Positions 7,109-14,470 of a stretch of DNA of 26,703 nucleotides are shown piece by piece. How positions within the stretch are numbered: position 1 is the stretch's first letter; each line of letters begins with the position of its first letter. Location of the stretch: the NCBI GenBank assembly GCA_903921455.1, contig CAIXPZ010000215.1, forward strand, positions 1-26,703. Reading direction: 5' to 3'. This stretch comes from an uncultured Verrucomicrobia subdivision 3 bacterium (lineage in GTDB: Bacteria > Verrucomicrobiota > Verrucomicrobiae > Limisphaerales > UBA11358). The notes beneath the pieces are model-generated. The model searched no databases, had not been told where the DNA came from, and worked only from the letters and a program-made list of their open reading frames with translations. Both the position numbers and the translations under genes were made by a program.

Positions 7109-8941
7109 TTACAGCGATTTGACCTTCTTGACAATCGCCGCGGCGTCGATGCCGAATGCGGCCATGAGTTCCTCGGCCTTGCCGGAGCGGGGGATGCCCA
7201 CCACGGCGAGCTTGTGCACCTTGATGCCTTCGCTCGAAAGTTCGCCCGCCACCGCGTCGCCGAGGCCGCCTTCGGCATAATGATCTTCCACCGTGATGAC
7301 CGTGTTGCCGGTCTTTTTCGCCGCCGCGAGAATTTCTTTTTTGCCGAGCGGCTTGATGCTGTAAGCATCAATCACGGTGACGTTGACGCCTTCGGCCTTC
7401 AGCGTGTCCGCCGCCTTCAGGGCTTCAAACAGCGTGACGCCCGCCCCCACGATGGTGACCTTGTCGCCCGTGCGCAGCACTTTGGCGCCGCCGATGGGGA
7501 ACGGCTCATCATTGCCATAAATGACCTGGGTCTTCGGGCGCGAGGTGCGCAGGAAGCAGACGCCTTTCACAATCGCCATCTGCTCAAGCAATTTTTCCGT
7601 GGCGACCGCGTCGGCCGGATACAAAACCGTGCTGCCGACCACCGCGCGCATCAAGGCCAGATCTTCCAGCGCCATTTGCGAGGGGCCGTCCTCGCCGATG
7701 CTGATGCCCACGTGAGAGCCGACCAGTTTCAAATTCGACTGCGAAATGCCCGCCACGCGGATCTGATCCGCGGCGCGCGTGAAGAACGTCGCAAACGTCG
7801 AGGCGAACGGCACGTGGCCGCGCGTGGCGAAACCGACGGCCACGGCGACGAGGTTCTGTTCCGCGATGAAACATTCGGTGAAGCGGTTCGGGAATTTCTT
7901 GAAGAATTTTTCCGAGTAGGTGGAATTCTTCGTGTCGCCGTCCATCGCGACGACCGCCGGATTCGCTTCGCCCACGCGGACGAGTGCCGCTCCGTAGGCT
8001 TCGCGGGTGGCGATCTTGTCCCCGAGGTTGTAGCTGATGGCCGGATAGCTCGCGGGGGCGGCCAGATTTGGCGCGGGCAGGGCGGTGGGCGCGGGAATTG
8101 CGACGCCGAGGCCGGACTTGGCGCTGGGCGAAAGTTCGGCTATGGCCGCCGCCGCTTCGTCTGCATTCAACGGCTTGCCGTGCCAGTTATCCTTGTCTTG
8201 CAAAAAGGAAACACCGGCACCTTTGTAGGTTTTGGCGATGATGGCCAGCGGGCGTTCGTCGAGGCCCACGCCGCTCAACACTTCCATGATTTCTTCCATG
8301 TCGTGGCCGTCGTCGAGCGTTTCGACGCGCCAGCCGAACGCTTCAAAGCGCTTGACGTAAATGTTGATGTCGTGACCGAACGCCGTGGCCTGACTCTGGC
8401 CGAGACGGTTGGCGTCCACAATCGCGATGAGATTGCTCAACTTGTAGAAACCGGCGAGCGAAGCGGCTTCCCAGACGGCCCCTTCAGCGATTTCTCCGTC
8501 GCCCATCAAAACGTAAGTGTTGTAATCCAGCTTGTCCTGCCGCGCGGCAAGGGCCATGCCCACGCCGACGCCGAGGCCCTGGCCGAGCGAGCCCGTCGCC
8601 ACATCGGCGAAGGCCAGGCGCGGCGTGGGATGTCCTTCGAGGTCGTTGCCAAACTGGCGGAGTTTCACCAGTTCGCTGACTGGCACAAAGCCGTTTTCCG
8701 CCCACGCGGCGTAGAGCAGCGGTGCGGCGTGGCCTTTGGAGAGAATGAAGCGGTCGTTGTTGTAGAAATGCGGGTTTTTCGCGTCATACTTCATGTGGCC
8801 GAAGAACAGCGCGGCGACCACGTCCGCCGCCGAGCAGCAGGAGGTCGGGTGGCCGCTGCCGGCCGCCGTGGTGGCGTTAATGGAGTGGATGCGCAGTTGG
8901 TTGGCGATGCCCTTCAGCAATTCAATGTCCGTTTCAATCAT
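7109..8941 (-). CDS. tkt: Transketolase (short, mammalian-type)
   Basis: A thiamine diphosphate enzyme that moves two-carbon units between sugar phosphates in the non-oxidative pentose phosphate pathway. The 610-residue protein is shorter than the roughly 660 residues of E. coli TktA and resembles the animal-type enzymes. The N-terminal half has GSGHPTSCCSAADVVAALFF, SKGHAAPLLYAAWA, DVATGSLGQGLGVGVGMALA and the TPP/metal-binding GDGEIAEGAVWEAA ... NRLGQ. An alanine/proline linker (around 275-300) leads into the pyrimidine-binding half (AMDGDTKNSTYSEKF, FIAEQNLVAVAVG). The ATG at 8941 was chosen over an upstream in-frame start because IETDIELLKGIANQLR is the family N-terminus. It complements zwf in the same pathway. 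Confidence 0.96.
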   Translation of the reverse strand: MIETDIELLKGIANQLRIHSINATTAAGSGHPTSCCSAADVVAALFFGHMKYDAKNPHFYNNDRFILSKGHAAPLLYAAWAENGFVPVSELVKLRQFGNDLEGHPTPRLAFADVATGSLGQGLGVGVGMALAARQDKLDYNTYVLMGDGEIAEGAVWEAASLAGFYKLSNLIAIVDANRLGQSQATAFGHDINIYVKRFEAFGWRVETLDDGHDMEEIMEVLSGVGLDERPLAIIAKTYKGAGVSFLQDKDNWHGKPLNADEAAAAIAELSPSAKSGLGVAIPAPTALPAPNLAAPASYPAISYNLGDKIATREAYGAALVRVGEANPAVVAMDGDTKNSTYSEKFFKKFPNRFTECFIAEQNLVAVAVGFATRGHVPFASTFATFFTRAADQIRVAGISQSNLKLVGSHVGISIGEDGPSQMALEDLALMRAVVGSTVLYPADAVATEKLLEQMAIVKGVCFLRTSRPKTQVIYGNDEPFPIGGAKVLRTGDKVTIVGAGVTLFEALKAADTLKAEGVNVTVIDAYSIKPLGKKEILAAAKKTGNTVITVEDHYAEGGLGDAVAGELSSEGIKVHKLAVVGIPRSGKAEELMAAFGIDAAAIVKKVKSL

Positions 8942-9007
8942 AAATTTTAAGAACGCAGAGGTTAGCGGACAGGCGGCGAAAGCCAAGAATGAAAATACAA
9001 CTAAGGG

Positions 9008-9628
9008 TCACGGCGTCAGCGCATGGCCGGCAATGGTGCAGGTCGGCACGCCATCCACGCTATTGATGAAATAGGTTCCCCCTTCTGGGCAGACGGGAAA
9101 GGTTCCGTCTTTCAGATAAGGTAGCAAATCTCTCGCGGTCGGCTCCGCGTCATTGCGTTTATTCTTTTCCAGCGCCCACTGCTGTTTGGCGCCGTCTATT
9201 TGACGGAGGTTATTGATGCAGGCGTTGCGATGTATAATGGCGAGGCCGGCATCGGTGACGAGGCGGTTCTCGGCTTGTAATTGTTGCAGGTGATCCTGTT
9301 GCAACTGGAGCGCGGTGCGGGCGGTTGTCAGCTGGCGGGTGGTCTGCGCCAGTTCGGTCTCCAGTTGGCTGATGGTGGCTTGGGCCTTGGCGAGCCGGTT
9401 GGTGATGATATCGTTTTGCTTGTGCAGTTTGGCGATTTCTGCCGCCTGCAAGCCGGCGTTGGAGTTTTTCAGCTCGTCGAGATCCTTCTGCATCTGGCCC
9501 ATCTGGATTTGAGCCTCACGCGCCTCGGTCAGGGCCGCATCCTTTTCGCGGGTGGCGTGGAATAGGAGGATTTCCGCGACCAGCATTAGCGCCAGGCACA
9601 GCCATGCGAACCAGCGTTTGAGATTCAT
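9008..9628 (-). CDS. Membrane-anchored coiled-coil protein with pseudopilin-like C-terminal domain
   Basis: A 206-residue protein in three parts. Residues about 7-23 are one hydrophobic segment (signal anchor). Residues about 28-125 are rich in A, E, K, Q and L and form a predicted coiled coil. Residues about 136-204 carry ACINNLRQIDGAKQQWALE, DLLPYLKDGTFPVCPEGGTY and a VPTCTIAGHAL ending, which resemble the periplasmic part of the PulG/PilE-like pseudopilins common in Verrucomicrobiota and Planctomycetota. The classic GFTLIE pilin signal is absent; the coiled coil replaces it. The last two cysteines (residues 180 and 197) could form a disulphide loop. It lies upstream of tkt on the same strand, 66 bases away. 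The domain assignment is by eye. Confidence 0.75.
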   Translation of the reverse strand: MNLKRWFAWLCLALMLVAEILLFHATREKDAALTEAREAQIQMGQMQKDLDELKNSNAGLQAAEIAKLHKQNDIITNRLAKAQATISQLETELAQTTRQLTTARTALQLQQDHLQQLQAENRLVTDAGLAIIHRNACINNLRQIDGAKQQWALEKNKRNDAEPTARDLLPYLKDGTFPVCPEGGTYFINSVDGVPTCTIAGHALTP

Positions 9629-10250
9629 GGTGGGGCAGTTGTCGCGCTTTTGGGGGACGGCGTCAAATCAGAAATGATGGTGCGCACGGCGGGAGTTAAA
9701 CTCTAACAACCATTTTAGGCTAAACCGTGAATCGGGACACGTCGTCTCTTTTCAGCGTCCAGCGCATTTCAGCGCCGGGGATATTTCGTTTAACAACCCT
9801 CCACTGAAGGAACTATTATGTCTCCCCAAGCAGGCTGGATAACCACGCTGAATAACTTCCAGAATGGCATGGTCGGGTTCAACGAATGGGGTCCAAGCAT
9901 GTCCGTAACGTCCCCAAATCCAGAAATAGCGGCAGTCCGGCTTGTTGCTTGTTGACAATTTTTCGGAACGGGCTTTTAATCGTTTTTGCCCTCGGCCGAA
10001 ATGCTGGGGCAACGGTTCCTCAAACCTTCCTGCGCCGCTCGGATGAGCGCGCGTTGCCATGCTGTCGTGATGCGTCCCTGAACCAGTCTTTTTGATTTTT
10101 CGACGCGTCATGGCTCAATCAAACATTAACCCTCGCCCGCAATGTGCGGAGCGTCACGAATTATGGCTGCGATAATGACCGGTTTGTCGGAATTTGCATT
10201 TGTCTTCGCGTTCACTCACGCCCGTTGCCGGCTCATTAGAATGACCTGCC
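9629..10250. other. 622-base gap with no firm gene
   Basis: Between two divergent genes. Two overlapping frames are weakly protein-like: a 119-codon minus-strand frame (9752-10111) and a 45-codon plus-strand frame (9818-9955), which has a good ribosome-binding site. Neither is recognised. Composition is less GC-rich than the flanking genes. I see no repeat or terminator. Confidence 0.6.
9818..9955 (+). CDS. Possible small ORF, 45 codons, unknown
   Basis: It starts MSPQAGWITTLNNFQNGMVG and ends in a cysteine before TGA. AAGGA lies six to seven bases upstream of the ATG, which is a better ribosome-binding site than most genes in this window have. There is no membrane segment and no recognised family. 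A minus-strand frame covers the same DNA, and at most one of the two is likely to be real. Treat as a guess. Confidence 0.2.
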   Translation: MSPQAGWITTLNNFQNGMVGFNEWGPSMSVTSPNPEIAAVRLVAC

Positions 10251-11711
10251 ATGAACCTGATTGTCTCCCGAATCCTGGGCCGCGCCAGCGACCTGGTCCA
10301 AGTGGAACCCACCATCGCCCTGTTTATCGGGGCGGCCTTGATTGCGGTTTTTCTCACCGCCCTGCTGCCCGCCAAACCCGCCGCCGATGCCGGTGATAGT
10401 TCCAGTTTGGTCTGGACGCTGTATCACAACTTGCTGCGACTGACCTGGTCGCTCCTGCTGGTGCTCCTGCTCGCCGGGACGATTTCCGTGCTGCGCTCCT
10501 ACCTCCAGCATAGCCTGGCAAATTTTCAGCGAACCCACGGGCGCATTACGCAGGCGAATTACAACGCCGTCCAGACCATCTGGGGCGCGGAACAGGTGCA
10601 GGGCGACTTGAATGTGGACATCTACCACACCGAGGAGATCATCGAGCGCATCGAATCCGAAGACCCGGCCAAGCCGGCGCTGATCAAGCGGAAGACCATT
10701 CACAAATCGGTCACCGGCAACCCGTTTGTCCTGACCCGCCATCAAGTGACGTTACGCCAGAATCCGCGCAAGAAGGGCTCGGCCTTTTACGATGGTTATG
10801 AGACCGACTGCGCCTTTGCCTGGAAGTTGAGAAACCCGTCCGCCGCCGCCCAGAAAATCATCCTCACCTTTCCCCTCCCGGCCCAGGGCGCGATGTATGA
10901 CGGGTTGGCGGCCACGCTCAATGGCCGGGATGTGCTGCCCGAAATGCAGATCAAGGACGCCAGCCTGGTGCTGGAGCGGGAGGTGACGCCGGATGAGATG
11001 TTGGATTTTCGGGTCGCATTCAAAAGCCGCGGACTGTCCTGTTGGAATTTTCAGGTGCGGGAGGCGCGGGAGATCCGCGACTTCCTGCTCACCCTGACGC
11101 TGCCTGATTTAAGCAGGGCCAGGCTCAATTACCCGGACGGTTGCATGCCGCCAACGGACATCCGGCCGACGAAGGATAATTCAGGCAGTGTGCTGATGTA
11201 TCGGCTCGATCATGCGCTGACCGACAAAGGCATGGGCATTGCCCTGCCGAAACTCGCCCAGCCCGGGGAAACGACCCGGGCTGTCCTCGACGAAACCGAG
11301 AACGCCTGGCTGCTGGGGTTCGCGGCGCTGGCCCTGTCGCTGACGATTGCCGGGGTGCGCCACGCCGTGCTGCTGACCATCCTGTTTGTGACCGCAACAG
11401 GGTTTGCTTATGGCTTGCTGGCCGATTTTAGTGATTTTCTGTTCGGTTTTTGGGGAACCTTCGTCGTGGTCTTGTTGCCGTTGTTCCTGCTGTGTGCGGG
11501 GCTGTTGCTGCGGGTCGCGTCCGCGGTCGGCAAGGGACTGGCCGTTCTGTTCCTATTCCTCGGCGTGGTATATCCTTGCGTCGCCGGCCTCGACCCCGGC
11601 CACCAGCCGCTGTATCTCAACCTCTGTGCCCTGGGCTTGCTACTGTTCACCGCCTGGCGGCTGCTGAAACGGCTGGCCGCCAACACCCCGACGGGACCAA
11701 CAAATGTTTGA
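10251..11711 (+). CDS. Polytopic inner-membrane protein, unknown function (CreD-like topology)
   Basis: A 486-residue protein with two N-terminal hydrophobic segments (about 21-41 and 60-82), a long soluble region (about 85-350) that includes KRKTIHKSVTGNPFVLTRHQ and a beta-rich stretch around LRNPSAAAQKIILTFPLP, and about five membrane segments from 353 to the C-terminus. The layout of anchor, extracytoplasmic domain and helical bundle resembles CreD-family proteins, but I cannot claim sequence homology. Its last 8 bases overlap the start of the FtsA-like gene, implying translational coupling and perhaps a shared role at the membrane. The ATG at 10251 has no strong Shine-Dalgarno sequence. 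Confidence 0.8.
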   Translation: MNLIVSRILGRASDLVQVEPTIALFIGAALIAVFLTALLPAKPAADAGDSSSLVWTLYHNLLRLTWSLLLVLLLAGTISVLRSYLQHSLANFQRTHGRITQANYNAVQTIWGAEQVQGDLNVDIYHTEEIIERIESEDPAKPALIKRKTIHKSVTGNPFVLTRHQVTLRQNPRKKGSAFYDGYETDCAFAWKLRNPSAAAQKIILTFPLPAQGAMYDGLAATLNGRDVLPEMQIKDASLVLEREVTPDEMLDFRVAFKSRGLSCWNFQVREAREIRDFLLTLTLPDLSRARLNYPDGCMPPTDIRPTKDNSGSVLMYRLDHALTDKGMGIALPKLAQPGETTRAVLDETENAWLLGFAALALSLTIAGVRHAVLLTILFVTATGFAYGLLADFSDFLFGFWGTFVVVLLPLFLLCAGLLLRVASAVGKGLAVLFLFLGVVYPCVAGLDPGHQPLYLNLCALGLLLFTAWRLLKRLAANTPTGPTNV

Positions 11712-12930
11712 TAGTTCCAACATCATTGCCGGCATTGAAATCGGCACGTCAAAAATATGTGTCGTGGTGGGCGAACAGGCCGCCGGCGGCCCGCTGAATA
11801 TCATCGGTATCGGCCAGGCGCTCACGCAGGGCGTGCGCAAGGGCGAGATCATCAATCCCACGGAGGTGGAGGAGGACTTGCGCAACGCCATAGCGGAGGC
11901 GGAGCAGATGGCGGATGTGGAGATCCGCAGCGTTTATCTGGGCGTTACCGGTGGACACCTCCGGGGCTATAACCAGCGCGGCTTTCATCGCGTGGTGGCC
12001 GCGGACCGGGAGATTACGCTGGAAGATGTCCTGGATGTGGTCGAAAACGCCAAAGCCGTCAATCTGCCGGCCGAAAATTCGCTCGTCCACACTGTCCGGC
12101 AACATTTTCTGGTGGATGGCGAAGGCGGGGTGAGCGATCCCGTCGGCATGCACGGCGCGCAGTTGGAGGTGGACATGCACATCATTCACGGCAAAACCAA
12201 CCGCCTGCAAAATGCCATCCGCCTCGTCCGGGCCACGTCTTTGCAGGTGAATGATATTGTGTTCACCGGCCTCGCCTCGTCGCTCGCCGTGCTGACCGGA
12301 GAACAAAAGGAATTGGGGGCCCTCATCATCGATATCGGGGGTGGCACCACGGAATATGTGGTGTATGCCGAAGGCGTGCTCCGGTATTCCGGTGTGTTGA
12401 GCATTGGCGGTGACCATGTGGCCAACGATCTGGCTTATGGCTTGAAAGTTTCATTGAGCCGGGCTGAAAAATTAAAGCTGGAGCATGGATCCGCGGTGGT
12501 TACTGAATCAGCCCGGGACCAGACCATTGCCATCACCAACGAATTCGGCATGGAACTCAAGCGGGTGAAACTGGAACATGTGCAGCGGATCATGTCGCTG
12601 CGTCTGGAGGAGATCTTTCAAGTCATCGCGGAGGAGTTGGCGGCGGCCGGTCTGACGGAGTTTCTGCGCGCCGGCGTGTTTCTGACTGGGGGCTGCGCTC
12701 ATACGCCGGGCATCGTGATGCTGGCCGAAAAAACCTTCCAGATGAACGTTGCTTTGGGTCAGGCTGGCGCCATGAGCGGTCTGGCGACAACCCTGAACCA
12801 GCCCGGTTTTGCCGCCGCTCTCGGCCTCGTTCAATATGGCGCGCTGCGGCAGCACCAACCTTCGGTGCGACCTTCCTGGCTGGCCAGGCTCAAGGAATTC
12901 ATCAAAAAACTGCTGAACTTCGTGAGATAG
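11704..12930 (+). CDS. ftsA: Cell division protein FtsA-like actin-family ATPase
   Basis: An actin-fold protein that in most bacteria tethers FtsZ to the membrane. The 408-residue protein has phosphate 1 (IIAGIEIGTSKICVVVGE), the FtsA-specific 1C region (IRSVYLGVTGGHLRGYN), phosphate 2 (LGALIIDIGGGTTEYVVY), the adenosine region (AGVFLTGGCAHTPGI) and a C-terminal amphipathic helix (WLARLKEFIKKLLNFVR) suited to membrane binding. It overlaps the upstream membrane-protein gene by 8 bases. No ftsQ, ftsZ or mur gene is nearby, so this is either a relocated ftsA or a paralogue. The family call is firm; the role in division is inferred. Confidence 0.88.
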   Translation: MFDSSNIIAGIEIGTSKICVVVGEQAAGGPLNIIGIGQALTQGVRKGEIINPTEVEEDLRNAIAEAEQMADVEIRSVYLGVTGGHLRGYNQRGFHRVVAADREITLEDVLDVVENAKAVNLPAENSLVHTVRQHFLVDGEGGVSDPVGMHGAQLEVDMHIIHGKTNRLQNAIRLVRATSLQVNDIVFTGLASSLAVLTGEQKELGALIIDIGGGTTEYVVYAEGVLRYSGVLSIGGDHVANDLAYGLKVSLSRAEKLKLEHGSAVVTESARDQTIAITNEFGMELKRVKLEHVQRIMSLRLEEIFQVIAEELAAAGLTEFLRAGVFLTGGCAHTPGIVMLAEKTFQMNVALGQAGAMSGLATTLNQPGFAAALGLVQYGALRQHQPSVRPSWLARLKEFIKKLLNFVR

Positions 12931-12945
12931 GGTGGGCCTCTCGTT

Positions 12946-13197
12946 TTATCTCAATGTCGAGCTGGCCGCAAAATAGACTTCCTCCGTTCGTTCGCCCGCG
13001 CCCGGCCACAATATTTCCTCCACGGCCACAATCACCACGGCGTGGAAACCTTGATTGGCATCAAGCAGTTCATCGGCACTTTCGGTCATCGCTATCTTGA
13101 AATACCTGCCACCGTAATGAACATTTGAAACATCTGCGACCGCTACATCATCACCGAGAAAACCAGCTGCCGGAAACCGTCTCATCAAAAGTGGCAT
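12946..13197 (-). CDS. Small hypothetical protein, 83 codons
   Basis: It begins MPLLMRRFPAAGFLGDDVAV and contains SNVHYGGRYFKIAMTESADE followed by FHAVVIVAVEEILWPG. The sequence reads like a small folded alpha/beta domain with no signal peptide or membrane helix, but I do not recognise a family. It is convergent with the FtsA-like gene, 15 bases from its stop. No clear ribosome-binding site is visible. It could be an intact small gene or the tail of a decayed one. Confidence 0.4.
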   Translation of the reverse strand: MPLLMRRFPAAGFLGDDVAVADVSNVHYGGRYFKIAMTESADELLDANQGFHAVVIVAVEEILWPGAGERTEEVYFAASSTLR

Positions 13198-13399
13198 GAT
13201 TAGTGGGGGCCAATCAGTGCGTCAATGCCTCGTCCCCGGTGGTGGAACTTCGTTCGTTCTTCATTCGCTTTTATCGCGGCGGCACATGATAGCTTAGGGG
13301 AGCCACCGCCGCCGCCAGCAATCCGTTTCTCCGCCGGGTCCTGCTTGGGGGGCCGGATTTAGATTGCTCACCCGGTCTTTTCGGTTTCCAATCTTCGCT

Positions 13400-13801
13400 A
13401 TGAAAATGACGTTCCTGCTGACCGCCGCCCTGGCTTTGACCTTTTTTTCCGCCCTGGCTGAATCCTCGGCCACTAACACACCCGCGCTGCTTCGTCTGGG
13501 AGCCTTGGATGCCCAGAAACATTACGATGAAACCGCCATCGTCACCGGCAAGGTTATTCAGGTGTCCATCCGCCCCAAACTCGTCTTCCTGAACCTCGAC
13601 AAGCCGCATCCCGGTTCGCCCTTCGCCGCCGTTATCTTCAGCAAAGACACGAATGGCTTTGGCAACTTGAAATCGCTCGAAGGCAAATCGGTTGAAATTT
13701 CCGGCAAGATCAAGGAGTTCAACGATGCCCCCGAAATCGTGATTTCCAGCACCAACCAGTTGACCGTTATCACGAATTCATCTGTCGGCCTCCAAAAGTG
13801 A
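13400..13801 (+). CDS. Secreted OB-fold-like protein
   Basis: A 133-residue protein with an N-terminal signal peptide (MKMTFLLTAALALTFFSALA, probable cleavage after about residue 20). The rest is a compact beta-rich domain: AIVTGKVIQVSIRPKLVFLN, then AAVIFSKD, KSLEGKSVEISGKIKEFNDA and PEIVISSTNQLTVI. This alternation (VTGKV ... VFLNL ... VEISGKI ... PEIVI) is typical of small exported OB-fold domains that resemble nucleic-acid-binding folds. No enzymatic residues are seen and the ligand is unknown. The ATG at 13400 was chosen because it starts the signal peptide; a longer in-frame start lies 12 codons upstream. A candidate small RNA and a terminator follow. Confidence 0.72.
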   Translation: MKMTFLLTAALALTFFSALAESSATNTPALLRLGALDAQKHYDETAIVTGKVIQVSIRPKLVFLNLDKPHPGSPFAAVIFSKDTNGFGNLKSLEGKSVEISGKIKEFNDAPEIVISSTNQLTVITNSSVGLQK

Positions 13802-13804
13802 AGG

Positions 13805-13975
13805 TCATCCTTGGGAAAGGGCAATCGCTGTTGGTTGCCCGCTGGCACGCGTGTCCCCAACACTGGTGACAAGCCAAAATCTGGATCTGTTAATCTAAAT
13901 GCGTTGGGAGTAGTGACCCAACCGAAAAACCCAAGTGTTGTTGATAGAGGCCGGAGTAGTGTCCGGCCTTTTTTC
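13805..13975 (+). ncRNA. Candidate small RNA or structured 3' untranslated region
   Basis: Directly after the OB-fold gene come three hairpins in a row: GGGCAA/TTGCCC near 13818-13840, GTTGGG/CCCAAC near 13903-13922, and the terminator at 13948-13969. Such a chain could be an independent small RNA or a stabilised 3' end of the upstream mRNA. No known family was recognised. Confidence 0.3.
13948..13974 (+). terminator. Rho-independent terminator
   Basis: AGGCCGGA (13948-13955) and TCCGGCCT (13962-13969) form a perfect stem around GTAGTG, followed by TTTTT. It separates the OB-fold gene from kdp. Confidence 0.85.
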
Positions 13976-14203
13976 CTCCATCGTCCTCCCGCCGCCTCAA
14001 ACCGTTCTCGCCGCCACATTGCTGGGTCATGGCCAAAGCGCAGAGCCTCCTGTTCAAGCCATCAATGGCTATCTCAAATTCTCCACTCCAAAGTTGTGAC
14101 TGACTGATCATCCGAACTGGTCAGACGTCAGATACAACAAAATTCTTAGCGGACGCATGGTAGAATGACTGTCTGGCCGCACGGTTTTCGTATTCTAGGT
14201 GTC

Positions 14204-14229
14204 CATATTTTTATGCCGTTTTAATACGG
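14204..14229 (+). promoter_or_regulatory. Possible KdpE operator upstream of kdp
   Basis: Two T-rich octamer-like units, ATTTTTAT and GTTTTAAT, are separated by three bases and overlap a CCGT/ACGG inverted repeat. E. coli KdpE binds a T-rich direct repeat at a similar place. Position 60-85 bases before the first kdp ORF is suitable. This is inference from resemblance only. Confidence 0.25.
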
Positions 14230-14287
14230 TTGCGCCCTGTTTTGATTAGGCCATCCGGGATAGTTGGGACAAAGTGACCCTGTATTT

Positions 14288-14371
14288 ATGACTGACCTGA
14301 TTTACCTCGGCCTCATCGCGGCCTTCTTTGTGGCCGGCGGTTTTTATGCCCGCTGCTGCGGGAAACTTTGA
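14288..14371 (+). CDS. Kdp-associated membrane micropeptide, 27 residues
   Basis: A 27-codon frame beginning MTDLIYLGLIAAFFVAGGFY with a single hydrophobic helix (about residues 4-20) and a short ARCCGKL tail. It starts the kdp run and ends two bases before the kdpF start. It is not KdpF itself, which follows. I recall similar short ORFs in front of kdpF in other genomes but cannot verify this here. A second membrane-embedded helper of the transporter is the simplest idea. No strong ribosome-binding site is visible. Confidence 0.55.
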   Translation: MTDLIYLGLIAAFFVAGGFYARCCGKL

Positions 14372-14373
14372 TT

Positions 14374-14457
14374 ATGGAAAACTACGTCCTGGGCGGTACT
14401 TCGCTGCTGCTGTTCATCTATCTCGTCGTGGCGATGCTGCGCCCGGAGAAATTTTAA
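14374..14457 (+). CDS. kdpF: Potassium-transporting ATPase small subunit KdpF
   Basis: A 27-residue single-helix peptide, MENYVLGGTSLLLFIYLVVA then MLRPEKF. The L-x-P-E-x-F ending after a hydrophobic helix is the hallmark of KdpF, which binds and stabilises the KdpABC complex in the membrane. It ends 13 bases before kdpA, and its stop codon lies in the ribosome-binding region of kdpA (AAGGA at 14456-14460), so translation of the two is probably coupled. Confidence 0.85.
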   Translation: MENYVLGGTSLLLFIYLVVAMLRPEKF

Positions 14458-14470
14458 GGAATTAATTATC

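Larger units (their letters stand above)
13802..14287. other. 486-base gap before the kdp operon
   Basis: The left third holds small hairpins and a terminator (described separately). The middle has a frame without a good start codon that reads TVLAATLLGHGQSAEPPVQ and stops at 14099, possibly a gene remnant. The right part, rich in T tracts, is the probable kdp control region. Confidence 0.6.

Noticed and set aside
7214..8950. 578-codon plus-strand frame opposite transketolase
   Set aside because: Shadow of tkt, with repetitive R/H/D/E composition typical of antisense frames in high-GC genes.
13271..13609. 112-codon minus-strand frame opposite the OB-fold gene
   Set aside because: It overlaps the secreted OB-fold gene and has a Q/G/R-rich low-complexity sequence.
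13935..14099. Frame ending in LAATLLGHGQSAEPPVQ and a short tail, possible small gene or remnant
   Set aside because: It has no good start codon or ribosome-binding site and runs through the terminator hairpin; too weak to annotate.
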